In this document: positions 43,133-51,970 of the stretch, one piece after another
Numbering within the stretch: position 1 is the first letter of the stretch
How the letters are laid out: each line of letters starts with the position of its first letter
From: an uncultured Acetatifactor sp.
Lineage (GTDB): Bacteria > Bacillota > Clostridia > Lachnospirales > Lachnospiraceae
Assembly: GCA_947586055.1 (NCBI GenBank)
Contig: CANPXL010000001.1
Coordinates: 124,001 to 188,000, forward strand
Length of the DNA stretch: 64,000 bases
Direction of reading: 5' to 3'
The notes under the pieces: generated by a model
The model's input: only the letters and a program-made list of their open reading frames with translations
Databases searched by the model: none
What the model was told of the DNA's origin: nothing
Program-made: the position numbers and the translations under genes

Positions 43133-44842
43133 TCAGTCCACGTTGATTCCCATAACGCGCAGCACCTCTTCCGAGGATGTTGTCCCCTCAACGATAAGCT
43201 CCCTGCAGTTGTCCATGATGGGAAGAAAATCCGAGCTCTTCATGGCTTCCTCCATTTCTCTCCGATCTCCACTGTATACAGCGCGGCGCAGGGCCGTGGT
43301 CATTGTCAGGATTTCAAACACTGCAATTCTGCCCCGGTAGCCGGTGTTAAAGCATTCCTCACAACCTTCTCCGCGATAAAAGACAAGGTTGTCATCCTCC
43401 GGAAAGCCAAGCATAACCCGTTCTTCCACAGTTGGCCGATAGCTGGTGCGGCAGTGGGGGCAGATCCGCCTTAACAGCCGCTGGGAAACAATCCCTTTTA
43501 CCGCTCCCGCGATAAGGTAGGGCTCTACACCGATATCGAGCAGCCGGTCCATGGAGGAAACGGCGTCGTTGGTATGGATGGTAGACAGTACAATATGACC
43601 CGTCATAGCGGCCCGCATCGCAATCTGGGCAGTTTCGCCGTCCCGGATCTCCCCGACCGCAATGATATCAGGATCCTGCCGCAGAACAGTGCGCAATGCG
43701 CCGGCAAAGGTCAGACCGACCTTATCGTTGATCTGTACCTGGCAGACCCCGTCCATGTGGTACTCCACGGGATCCTCCAGAGAAATCAGATTCTTTGTGT
43801 CGCTCTTCATCTGTTCGATCATAGTATACATGGTAGAGGATTTACCGGAACCGGTAGGCCCTACTACCAGAATAACGCCCTCTTTTGTCCGGCGGATCAG
43901 TTCCTGAAAACGTTCTTTGTTCTTCCCGCGAAGACCGATGCCCTCCATCGAGGAAAGATTTTCGTTCTTCCGCAGGAGACGGATCACCATCTTCTCCCCA
44001 TAGATGGTGGGAAGCGTGGAAATACGCATGTCAATCGACTCCTGATGGACGATCACGTTGGTATGGCCGTCCTGCGGAATGTTCCGCTGGGCAATATCCA
44101 GATGGGACATGATCTTCAGCCTTGAAATCACAGCATTTTCCAGTTCCTTCGGGACAGTGATGATCTGGTGGAGAAGTCCGTCAATCCGCATTCTGATCTG
44201 CATCTGTTCTTCAGATGGTTCCAGGTGAATATCACTGACACGCTCGGTATAGGCGCGCTCAATGATAGAGTTCACAAGGCGGATCGCAGGCGCGATGTCC
44301 TCGCTGCCCTCTTCGTCTACAATGATGCTTTCCCCGGCGGTGTTCGACAGCGACACGGTAGTCGGACTGTTCATCATGTCGCGCCGCATCTCTTCGATGG
44401 CGCGCACAGCGCCCTGATTGCTGTAAAGATTCATCACCGCGCGTCCCGCGGCTGCCTCCGTAGTGATCATGGGAATCACCCGGTGCCTTGTGGCGGCTTC
44501 CACCTCTTCGATTGCAAGGAAATCGAGCGGATCCGTCATGGCGAGATATACTTCCGTCCGGGTAAGCTTTACAGGAACGCACTTATATTTCCGCGCCAGA
44601 CTCTTAGGAAGGACTTTTGCCATATCTGCCGGAATATCGCAGGAATTTAAATCAATATATTCAATGCCAAGCTGAGCCACAAGCGCATTAATGATCTGCA
44701 TCTCCTTGACGGTCCCGCTCTCGATCAGATAAGCGCCGAGACGCTTCCCTTCCGCTTTACTCTCCTTCAGGGCATTTTCCAGCTGCTCTTCCGTTATGGC
44801 GCCGCTCCTTACGAGCAGATCGCCCAGTCTCATGTGCTTCAT
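43133..44842 (-). CDS. pilB: Type IV pilus assembly ATPase PilB
   Basis: 569 aa GspE-family motor. N-terminal MshEN domain (~5-150, LGDLLVRSGAITEEQLENAL), Walker A GPTGSGKSS near 324, Asp box SLEDPVEYHMDG, Walker B LRQDPDIIAVGEIRDGET and a tetra-Cys zinc site (CPHC ... CEECF). MshEN domains can bind cyclic di-GMP, so assembly may respond to that signal. Start at 44842 has AGGA 6 bp upstream; MRLGD three codons later is possible. Confidence 0.95.
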   Translation of the reverse strand: MKHMRLGDLLVRSGAITEEQLENALKESKAEGKRLGAYLIESGTVKEMQIINALVAQLGIEYIDLNSCDIPADMAKVLPKSLARKYKCVPVKLTRTEVYLAMTDPLDFLAIEEVEAATRHRVIPMITTEAAAGRAVMNLYSNQGAVRAIEEMRRDMMNSPTTVSLSNTAGESIIVDEEGSEDIAPAIRLVNSIIERAYTERVSDIHLEPSEEQMQIRMRIDGLLHQIITVPKELENAVISRLKIMSHLDIAQRNIPQDGHTNVIVHQESIDMRISTLPTIYGEKMVIRLLRKNENLSSMEGIGLRGKNKERFQELIRRTKEGVILVVGPTGSGKSSTMYTMIEQMKSDTKNLISLEDPVEYHMDGVCQVQINDKVGLTFAGALRTVLRQDPDIIAVGEIRDGETAQIAMRAAMTGHIVLSTIHTNDAVSSMDRLLDIGVEPYLIAGAVKGIVSQRLLRRICPHCRTSYRPTVEERVMLGFPEDDNLVFYRGEGCEECFNTGYRGRIAVFEILTMTTALRRAVYSGDRREMEEAMKSSDFLPIMDNCRELIVEGTTSSEEVLRVMGINVD

Positions 44843-44862
44843 CTATGTTCCTCTGCTTCCTG

Positions 44863-45363
44863 TTATTCTTCCCAAGAGTTCAGGCAGCGGACCTGAAACT
44901 CTCTCTCCGCCCTGATCTTTTCGCCCTCTTTGACCTTTAGCGTAAAGGTAACGACACCGCCTGTACTGTCGTATGCGGCGGAGGCAAGCTCAAGCCTGAA
45001 GGCATCGCCTGCTCCGTAGGCCCCGCCTGCCAGAAGCTGTTTCGTGCCGGACGGACCGACTGTTACAAGTTTCCCATTTTCTGTCTTTAAAACCATGCCC
45101 TCGAAGGAATCACTGTCGTATTGGATTCCGTTCGCAACCGGAGAAACCCTGGCGGCAAACCGCAGTTCCTCTGTAGCTACATTCCCCGCCATGGACAGAA
45201 GCGTTTTTGCCTCCGAGGCTGCCGTCATGGAATGATACGCGTTCATAAGGAGCCCGAAACCCGTGTTGAGCATCATGCTCAACAGAACCATAATGACTAC
45301 AGCGGCCATCATTTCTACGATTGTAGTCCCTTTTCGGCTGCGAAGCTTTTCGCCTGTCCTCAT
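44863..45363 (-). CDS. Minor pseudopilin
   Basis: 166 aa from 45363 (MRTGEKLRSRKG). Prepilin signal RSRKG / TTIVEMMAAVVIMVLLSMM with Gly-1 and Glu5. The mature part is a hydrophobic helix followed by a beta-rich domain (ELRFAARVSPVANGIQYDSD ... FEGMVLK). It probably joins the pilus tip or priming complex with the three other minor subunits. The frame continues 30 codons upstream; AGGTG upstream of 45363 supports the start chosen. Confidence 0.82.
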   Translation of the reverse strand: MRTGEKLRSRKGTTIVEMMAAVVIMVLLSMMLNTGFGLLMNAYHSMTAASEAKTLLSMAGNVATEELRFAARVSPVANGIQYDSDSFEGMVLKTENGKLVTVGPSGTKQLLAGGAYGAGDAFRLELASAAYDSTGGVVTFTLKVKEGEKIRAEREFQVRCLNSWEE

Positions 45364-45403
45364 CCGCCGTTCACCTCGTTCCTTCGGAGACATGTTCTCT
45401 GCT

Positions 45404-45742
45404 TCACTTTTTTTTGTAGGAAAATATGCCATCCCTGCCAAAGCACTCCACATTTACCGTCACGCTGCCAAGGTCTGTCCCGTTTTTCGATCCCTCTATC
45501 TTTACCTGAGAGTTTACCGAAGTCCCCTGCATCCCTTCCGCGGAAGTGAGACTTTCATAGTACAGCTTCTCCGCCAGATCCGCGCTTTTGTCGATCCGGA
45601 CAGCGGTGACGATCATGGTGGTAAGAAGAACAATGGACATGCTGCCGATGAGAATGGAAACCAACAGCTCCAGAAGAGATTCTCCACGGGGATCTTTCAG
45701 TTTTGCAATCAGCCGCTTCATATCCGTATTTCTCACTTCCAT
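45404..45742 (-). CDS. Minor pseudopilin, short
   Basis: 112 aa. Prepilin signal DPRG / ESLLELLVSILIGSMSIVLL with Glu5; the leader is Lys/Arg-rich (MKRLIAKLKD). Only about 65 residues of globular domain follow (MQGTSVNSQVKIEGSKNG ... ECFGRDGIF), which is short. Start at 45742 has GGGA upstream; 45721 (MKRLIAK) is an alternative. Three bases after the PilX-like gene. Confidence 0.8.
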   Translation of the reverse strand: MEVRNTDMKRLIAKLKDPRGESLLELLVSILIGSMSIVLLTTMIVTAVRIDKSADLAEKLYYESLTSAEGMQGTSVNSQVKIEGSKNGTDLGSVTVNVECFGRDGIFSYKKK

Positions 45743-45745
45743 TTT

Positions 45746-46564
45746 TTATTCCCGTCCGATAGAGTCTAACTCCCAGTGAAGGGAAGTACTTTCACAATTT
45801 CTCGGATCCTGTCCCACATCGTCCGATACAGGGATTTCCAAAGGGCCGAAATTCCCCTTCCTGATCAAGGTAGCCTTCAGCCTGTAATTTTTATATGTCT
45901 CCGCATCATCGTCAAACCAGTCCGGAACTTTTGTCAAAACCGCTGTCAGATGGATGTCGAGACCGCCGGTGCCGTCAGCCGCCGGAGGATCCACCCAGGC
46001 TGTAAGTGTGACTTCAAAACCGGAAAGATCGGAGAGCTGGGATGTCACACGCAGTTCACAGGGAAGTCCGGGCTGATAGCCGCTTAATTCCGCAAGAGGG
46101 TCCGCTTCAACGCGAAAGGTCGGGGACGGGGAAGGCTCATGCGCCCCGGAAGGCGGTTCCGTGCTCTCCGGAACGGATGCCGCAAATTCTGACAGATACT
46201 GTGCAAAAACACAATCCAGATCTTTTCTCAGAAATATAAAACAGCTGTCGGAACCGGCGGTGACACTGCCGGTCTGCTGCGCATAAGTACAGATCAGTTC
46301 GGACGGCGTTGTTCCCTCCGATACCGACAGCTGGTATGTTCCGGCGTACTCCGTGCTGCAGATGCTTTCCGACACGGTTTGAAGCGCCGAGGCAAGCGCC
46401 AGATAAGCCTGTGTTTCCTGTTCGTCTCCGCGGAGCTTTCCGGCATTTGCTGTGGCCGCCAAAAGAACAGAGCCGCCTACCGTCATACAGACCAGCATGA
46501 ACAGCAGTACCAGCACAAGGGACGCACCGGTTTCATGCTTCAGTTTCCTAAACAGCCGCGTCAT
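45746..46564 (-). CDS. PilX-like minor pilin
   Basis: 272 aa from 46564 (MTRLFRKLKHETG). Signal HETG / ASLVLVLLFMLVCMTVGGSVL, which lacks the Glu5 of other pilins, as in PilX/GspK-type minor subunits. A long external domain with a Pro/Ser-rich linker (ESTEPPSGAHEPSPSPTF) and Cys residues follows. Missing Glu5 fits a tip position, because the first subunit has no neighbour to pair with. 46591 is an alternative start without a clear binding site. Confidence 0.75.
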   Translation of the reverse strand: MTRLFRKLKHETGASLVLVLLFMLVCMTVGGSVLLAATANAGKLRGDEQETQAYLALASALQTVSESICSTEYAGTYQLSVSEGTTPSELICTYAQQTGSVTAGSDSCFIFLRKDLDCVFAQYLSEFAASVPESTEPPSGAHEPSPSPTFRVEADPLAELSGYQPGLPCELRVTSQLSDLSGFEVTLTAWVDPPAADGTGGLDIHLTAVLTKVPDWFDDDAETYKNYRLKATLIRKGNFGPLEIPVSDDVGQDPRNCESTSLHWELDSIGRE

Positions 46565-46615
46565 TTCCCGCCCCTCTTTCCGACTTGCCATGTCTTTGGA
46601 AAAAACTTCCGATCA

Positions 46616-47170
46616 TCAGTGACTGACGGCCGCCGCATCGCCGTAATATCCGATTCCCTCATTCATGCGCTGCCCGACGGACTTTTCACGGTTTTCAAAC
46701 AGAGTCCCGAAGGAACCACTGTCATAATGCCGGTCCGCTTCGTCGAAATAAAAAACATCTGTGACACTTCCGCTTTCCGGCTCATACACAATGTAAAAAG
46801 TACCGTCCCACAGGGAGGATTCCGCCGCACCTGCAGGAAGAAGCTCTTTCATGGCCGCGTCATCGCTGCTGACATAATAATAATCGTTTCCCGACGCCTC
46901 GTACCGGTTGCTTTCATTTCCGGCCGCATCCCTCAGCGTCACAAGCTCTGTCAGCACTCCGCGGTTCTTAAGGATGACCGCCCGATTCAGAGCCATCATA
47001 TAAATATTCCTTGCGGCATTATCAAGCTTCATGAGTTGAAGCTGACGGTTATAGGAAACGATTCCCACAATAGAAACAGCGGCCAGAATACCCATCACAG
47101 CCACAACAAGCATGGTTTCGATCAGAGTAAATCCCGCCGCGCATCTTTCATTCCGACGACGTGAACTCAT
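46616..47170 (-). CDS. Minor pseudopilin (first gene of pilus operon)
   Basis: 184 aa. Prepilin signal RCAAG / FTLIETMLVVAVMGILAAVSI with Glu5. Globular part is Tyr- and Asp-rich (SGNDYYYVSSDDAAM, FYIVYEPESGSVTDVFYFDE). GGGGAAG precedes the ATG. It opens a gene order typical of Clostridia: four minor subunits, then pilB, pilT, pilC and the major pilins. Confidence 0.85.
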   Translation of the reverse strand: MSSRRRNERCAAGFTLIETMLVVAVMGILAAVSIVGIVSYNRQLQLMKLDNAARNIYMMALNRAVILKNRGVLTELVTLRDAAGNESNRYEASGNDYYYVSSDDAAMKELLPAGAAESSLWDGTFYIVYEPESGSVTDVFYFDEADRHYDSGSFGTLFENREKSVGQRMNEGIGYYGDAAAVSH

Positions 47171-47225
47171 TTTCTTCCCCTTTGGAAATCAATAGAAACA
47201 TCTTTACTGATTCATCGTTTTTATT

Positions 47226-47254
47226 ATTGTATCCCTAAAATCAATGTGTGTCAA
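47226..47254 (-). promoter_or_regulatory. Promoter of the pilin/pilBTC operon
   Basis: Minus strand TTGACA (47254-47249), 17-bp spacer, TACAAT (47231-47226). Confidence 0.82.
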
Positions 47255-47300
47255 GGATTCATGCAAATTTTTGGCGATTTTGGTGGACTTTTCTGAAAAT

Positions 47301-47858
47301 TCACCGGAAGCCTTCCGCAAAATAACAGGCTGCCATCTGGGCTCTGGAACTGAAAGGCGCCGTCTTTAAAAGTTCCCTGATCTGATCCGGCGTGTAAAAC
47401 GAAGCCTGAATCTGTTCGTTCGCGGACGCTCTTCCGCCGTCGGGGACGCCCTGTACCTCCGCATAAACAATATAGGTGGTGGTATCGGAGATGGCGACCG
47501 CGGCGAAGGAAGGCGGAAGGATTTTTTTGATTCTTACCAGTTTAAGCCCGGTTTCTTCCAGAAGTTCCCTTTCCACACATTCTTCCACGGTTTCTCCCGG
47601 CTCCAGCATGCCGGCGCAGAGATTGTATATGCTTTGGTTTACCCCCATGCGAAATTCCTTTAAAAGAAGCAGTTTTTCCCCGCAGGTGGCCACGACGGAA
47701 ACGCCGCTGGGCGCCTTACCGAGTTCTTCGGGGCCGTTCAGCTGCCGGCGGCTTACCATCTCATAAGTTTTTTCCTTTCCAAGGCGGTTCAGATATGTAA
47801 GCTCATAATGCTTTAAATACCTGCCGTCAAATACCTTCTGAAATCCGATCAGTTTCAT
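47301..47858 (-). CDS. Nudix hydrolase, ADP-ribose pyrophosphatase type
   Basis: 185 aa. Nudix box GMLEPGETVEECVERELLEETGL (residue ~87-109, here shortened in quotation to its key parts G-x5-E-x7-REVxEE-xGL) is complete apart from a Leu-Leu for the common Arg/Glu-Ala. N-terminal beta strands KLIGFQKVFDGRYLKHYELT fit ADP-ribose/NADH pyrophosphatases. I take 47858 (MKLIGF); the gene overlaps rng by 32 bp. Last gene of the moxR-rng operon; no clear terminator follows. Confidence 0.85.
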   Translation of the reverse strand: MKLIGFQKVFDGRYLKHYELTYLNRLGKEKTYEMVSRRQLNGPEELGKAPSGVSVVATCGEKLLLLKEFRMGVNQSIYNLCAGMLEPGETVEECVERELLEETGLKLVRIKKILPPSFAAVAISDTTTYIVYAEVQGVPDGGRASANEQIQASFYTPDQIRELLKTAPFSSRAQMAACYFAEGFR

Positions 47859-49230
47859 CTGTATTCGCATCCTTTCCGGTACTCTGCAGTTGCTCCGACA
47901 GCGGAGGATATCCCTTTTTTCGTGTCAATTCCACGAGACCCAGCGGCGTAATGTCCACAACGGTCGTCCTTACATGATCTCTGCGAACCAGAGCGCGCAG
48001 GAAGTCCAGCAGCTCCTGCTCGCTTTCCTTCCGGCTCATATTGACAAAATCCACGAGAATGATCCCGGAAAGGTTCCGCAGTCTCAGCTGGATGGCAATT
48101 TCCGCCGCGGCTTCCCTGTTCAGCTTCCGCACGGCCTGCTCCTGTTCTCTCCCTGTCTCGTTTTTTCCGGAATTTACATCGATGACGGTCAATGCCTCCG
48201 TCGGCTCGATCACGAGATACCCTCCGGATTTTAGCCATACCTTTGGCTTCAGCGCCGCTTCTATCCGGCTCCCCAGAGAATACAGCCTTGCGAGGGAAAA
48301 GTCCGCGTCCTGATAAAGCCGCAGTTTCATTTCAGGGAAATGGTCGGCGCAGTATCGGCTCATTTCCTCAAATAAAGTGGGATCATCGGTGACGATCTCG
48401 CGGTATTCCTCCGGGTACGTCAGATGGGAAAGCGCGTCCTCCCACGCGGGCGCGGCTTTCAGCAGGCAGGAACGGCTGCTTCGTGTTCTCGCGTCCCGAA
48501 GCAGCCGGAACAGCTTCCCGGTCAGCTCGTAAAAATGAGGGAGCAGCCCGTCCTTTTCCTGCATTTCCCGGACCATTCCCGCTCTCGTTCTCACAATAAC
48601 GCCGACAGACGGAAGCGGAAAGGTTTGGGAACACAGCGCCGGCTTCTCTGCGTCCGGAAACAGAACCGCCGGTTCCTGACACAGACCGCCCTCCGGAGTG
48701 AGAAGCCCCTTTTTGGCAAAAAGATCCGATACGGTATCGCGCACATTTCTGTCAAGCTTTGCGGAAAAACTCACTCTGCTCCCGGAACCGAGAGTCAGGG
48801 CAAAATAATCGTTGACCAGAGAGATCCGGGTTGTGACGGAAGGCTGCTTGTTTTTCTGAGCCTTTCGTTCCATCTGTACCAGAATCTCGTCTCCCTCCAG
48901 GATTCTTCCGTCATAAGTTCTGTTTGTCAGAAAGGGCTCTTTTGCCTTGTCAAGCGGCAGAAAGCAGACTTCCTTCTCTTCGATCTCCACAAAACAGGCG
49001 TCAATATTATGCACCACATGGCAGACTTTCCCGACGTAGACCGTGCCAATGGCATCCGAAGATTCCGGCGGGAAAACGGACGCCGCCAGCAGTCTGTCGC
49101 CGCGCACGAAAAATGCGCCGGGCCGTCCTTTGTATTTCGTAAAAATCATTTTTCCGTCGTCGGTTTCATACAGTTTCCGCTCTTCTTCCGTGACGGTTAC
49201 GGAAGAACCCGGCGAGATCCGGCGGCTCAT
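47827..49230 (-). CDS. rng: Ribonuclease G/E family protein
   Basis: 467 aa endoribonuclease. S1-like domain in the N-terminal part (GTVYVGKVCHVVHNIDACFVEI), then the catalytic domain with both magnesium-binding Asp in VIDVNSGK and ILVDFVNM. It lacks the long C-terminal scaffold of RNase E, so it is an RNase G-type protein for 5'-end-dependent rRNA and mRNA processing. Overlaps the TIGR03936-type gene by ATGA. The trio of radical-SAM genes and rng is conserved in Clostridia. Confidence 0.9.
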   Translation of the reverse strand: MSRRISPGSSVTVTEEERKLYETDDGKMIFTKYKGRPGAFFVRGDRLLAASVFPPESSDAIGTVYVGKVCHVVHNIDACFVEIEEKEVCFLPLDKAKEPFLTNRTYDGRILEGDEILVQMERKAQKNKQPSVTTRISLVNDYFALTLGSGSRVSFSAKLDRNVRDTVSDLFAKKGLLTPEGGLCQEPAVLFPDAEKPALCSQTFPLPSVGVIVRTRAGMVREMQEKDGLLPHFYELTGKLFRLLRDARTRSSRSCLLKAAPAWEDALSHLTYPEEYREIVTDDPTLFEEMSRYCADHFPEMKLRLYQDADFSLARLYSLGSRIEAALKPKVWLKSGGYLVIEPTEALTVIDVNSGKNETGREQEQAVRKLNREAAAEIAIQLRLRNLSGIILVDFVNMSRKESEQELLDFLRALVRRDHVRTTVVDITPLGLVELTRKKGYPPLSEQLQSTGKDANTDETDRISEGI

Positions 49231-49997
49231 GGCGTCCTCTCCTGTTCTGCCTGTGCGAAAGGCTCTTCAAAACCGATTTCACCCAGAGACACAAAGGTTT
49301 CCTCACCGGTCTCGCGGACCGTTTTCGTGAAAATATCCTGCCTTGCGACGGCCAGCGCATGTTCTTCCAGCGTCATTCCCCCGTGCCGGAGAAGCGTTTC
49401 CATCAGCAGGGCCGGTTTGATATTGTTGCCGCTGGAGGCGTCCACCAGCAGGAAAAAACTGTCGTTTCGCCAGGACAGTTCATAGATGCCCGGCCGCAGA
49501 TCTACCGTGCGCACGCCGTTTTTTGTCTGTTTTTCCACCAAAATTTCCCCCTGTGACAGGAAGGAATCGATCAGCCGTTGGGCGGCGGTGTCATTCCAGT
49601 CCTGCGGGCGCTTCCCTTCCCGAAAGCGGACGGTATAGGAAGCGGCGGCAACGCTGGCCATGGCGTTTCCGGCATTTTCCGGCAGAATGCGTGCGCTGAC
49701 TGCGTCCAGTCCCCTGACGCCCACGGCGTTCAGGCGTTTTACCATTGTCTCGCAGGCTGTCATGCCATTCTCGGCCTTTGGCAGAGCGTTGATCTGGATA
49801 TCCATATACTCGCCGTCGCTGACAATTCCAACGCCAAGCGGCGCCGCAAAGGTCATGATCTGATGCGGACTGAATCCCTCGGTATAGGTAATGTCTATCT
49901 CGGCCCGGCGGATGGCTTTCTGGAAATAGCGCATGACGTCGAGGTGGCCGATAAACCGCACAGGGCCGTATTTTCTGAACTTTATTCTCACTTTCAT
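49227..49997 (-). CDS. TIGR03936-family (DUF2344) radical-SAM-associated protein
   Basis: 256 aa. N-terminus VRIKFRKYGPVRFIGHLDVMRYFQKAIRRA is the DUF2344 signature (given as residues 3-32), then YTEGFSPHQIMTFAAPL. This family always lies beside or is fused to TIGR03960-type radical-SAM proteins, as here, and probably acts with them on tRNA or a ribosomal component; the reaction is not known. Confidence 0.88.
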   Translation of the reverse strand: MKVRIKFRKYGPVRFIGHLDVMRYFQKAIRRAEIDITYTEGFSPHQIMTFAAPLGVGIVSDGEYMDIQINALPKAENGMTACETMVKRLNAVGVRGLDAVSARILPENAGNAMASVAAASYTVRFREGKRPQDWNDTAAQRLIDSFLSQGEILVEKQTKNGVRTVDLRPGIYELSWRNDSFFLLVDASSGNNIKPALLMETLLRHGGMTLEEHALAVARQDIFTKTVRETGEETFVSLGEIGFEEPFAQAEQERTP

Positions 49998-50062
49998 CAG
50001 GCAGCGCTCCTTTGGTTATGCCTCGTATAATAACGATATTGATGCCATACATCCGGCAGGAC

Positions 50063-51937
50063 TTATGTCCTTGCGATGGCGCAGATCCCGCATCCGAACC
50101 CTGCGGCGCCGCAGCCCTGGCACTTTACCCTGCAGTTTTCGGAAGTTTCTTCCCGCTTCGCCTTCTCCCACTCACGGCGCAGAAATTCCTTTGACACGCC
50201 GCAGTCGATAAAATCCCATGGCAGAAGTTCGTCCAGAGAGCGTTCTCTTGTAAAAAAATCAGGCGACAGACCGCATTCCTGCATGGTTTCAAGCCATCTT
50301 GCATTATTGTAATACTCGCCCCAGGCGTCAAATACAGACCCCTTTTCGTAGACACGTTTTATCACTTCACAAAGCCTTCTGTCGCCTCTGGCCAGAATCC
50401 CCTCCATCACGCTGGCATCCGCTTCGTGCCAGTTGTACTTGATACTCTTCTGGTTCAACTGGCTTCCGATGGCGGTTCTGGTCTGGTACGCCTTTTCGAG
50501 GAATTCTTCCTTCGTGCACTGCGCGGCCCACTGGAAGGGAGTAAAGGGCTTCGGCACAAAAAACGACGTGCTTGCAACGATCTGAACTCTGCCGTTTACC
50601 CTTTTTTCCTTCGGCACCGTCTCATAAAAAAGGGCCGCAATTTTGTTGCACAACTGGGCGATCCCCTGAATATCCTCCACTGTCTCTGTGGGCAGGCCAA
50701 GCATAAAATAAAGCTTTACTCTGGTCCAGCCCCCTTCAAAGGCAAGTCTGGCTCCGTTCAGGATGGCTTCCTCGGTAAGCCCCTTGTTGATCACATTGCG
50801 CAGTCGCTGGCTTCCCGCCTCCGGCGCAAAAGTGAGACTGGATTTTTTGACGTCCTGCACCTTGCTCATCACATCCAGAGAAAAAGCGTCGATACGCAGG
50901 GAAGGCAGGGAAATGTTGGTATGGCTCCCGGCGCATTCCTCCATCAGGAAATTTACAAGCTCCGACAGCTGGGAATAGTCGCTGGAACTTAAGGAGCTTA
51001 AAGATATCTCTTCCTGCCCGGTGTTCTTTAACAGCGCTTTGGCGTATTGCTTCAGGGTATCTGCGTCCCTCTCCCGGACGGGGCGGTAGATCTGTCCCGC
51101 CTGACAGAAACGGCAGCCCCGGATACAGCCTCTCTGGATCTCCAGCACCACTCTGTCCTGGGTGATCTTGATAAAAGGCACCACGGGCTTTACAGGATAC
51201 GGTGCTTCCGACATATGATCCACGATCTCCTTGCGCACTTTTTCGGGAACGCCCTCCTTCGTGGGAACAAAACTTTTCAGCGTGCCGTCCTCCCCGTAGG
51301 AAGGCTCATAAAATCCGGGCGCATACATCCCCGGAATTTCTCTTGCCGCGCGCAGAAGAAATTCCTGTCTGTCAAGGCCGAGATCCCTGCATTCCAGATA
51401 CAGATCCAGCAGATTCCGATACTGCGTTTCGCCTTCTCCGATGTAAAAGAGATCAAAAAAATCCGCCAACGGCTCCGGGTTATATGTACAGGGGCCGCCT
51501 CCGATCACAATGGGACAGTCTTCTCCGCGCTGTGACGCGCTGAGCGGAATCCCGCTCAGATCCAGGATCTGAAGAATGTTGGTGTAGCACATCTCATACT
51601 GAATCGTGATTCCGAGAAAATCAAAGGATTTGACCGGATCCTGCGATTCCAGTGCAAAAAGCGGGATCTTCTGCCGTCTCATAATGGCGTCCAGATCCAC
51701 CCAGGGGGAATACACTCTTTCGCACCAGACGTCCGGCATGTCATTCAGGATGTGATAGAGAATCTGAATCCCAAGATGTGACATGCCGATCTCATAAACG
51801 TCGGGGAAACACATAGCAAAACGTATTCTGACCCGGGAGGGATCTTTTACTACGGAATTGTATTCGCAGCCGATATAGCGTTCCGGCTTTTCGATCTGCA
51901 TCAGAATCTCTTCGGACAGAGCAAGTTTTTCACCCAT
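50063..51937 (-). CDS. B12-binding radical-SAM protein (TIGR03960 family)
   Basis: 624 aa. N-terminal cobalamin-binding-like Rossmann region (~35-200, FPDVYEIGMSHLGIQILYHILN), radical-SAM cluster CIRGCRFC (CX3CX2C, ~270) and a SAM barrel. The C-terminus adds a Cys-rich tail (CRVKCQGCGAAGFGCGIC) that could hold a second metal site. Function unknown; gene order with the DUF2344 protein and RNase G suggests RNA modification. A GGAGACC site precedes the ATG. Confidence 0.9.
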   Translation of the reverse strand: MGEKLALSEEILMQIEKPERYIGCEYNSVVKDPSRVRIRFAMCFPDVYEIGMSHLGIQILYHILNDMPDVWCERVYSPWVDLDAIMRRQKIPLFALESQDPVKSFDFLGITIQYEMCYTNILQILDLSGIPLSASQRGEDCPIVIGGGPCTYNPEPLADFFDLFYIGEGETQYRNLLDLYLECRDLGLDRQEFLLRAAREIPGMYAPGFYEPSYGEDGTLKSFVPTKEGVPEKVRKEIVDHMSEAPYPVKPVVPFIKITQDRVVLEIQRGCIRGCRFCQAGQIYRPVRERDADTLKQYAKALLKNTGQEEISLSSLSSSDYSQLSELVNFLMEECAGSHTNISLPSLRIDAFSLDVMSKVQDVKKSSLTFAPEAGSQRLRNVINKGLTEEAILNGARLAFEGGWTRVKLYFMLGLPTETVEDIQGIAQLCNKIAALFYETVPKEKRVNGRVQIVASTSFFVPKPFTPFQWAAQCTKEEFLEKAYQTRTAIGSQLNQKSIKYNWHEADASVMEGILARGDRRLCEVIKRVYEKGSVFDAWGEYYNNARWLETMQECGLSPDFFTRERSLDELLPWDFIDCGVSKEFLRREWEKAKREETSENCRVKCQGCGAAGFGCGICAIART

Positions 51938-51970
51938 TTTTCGGTCTCCTTACTGTGTTGATACGGATGA

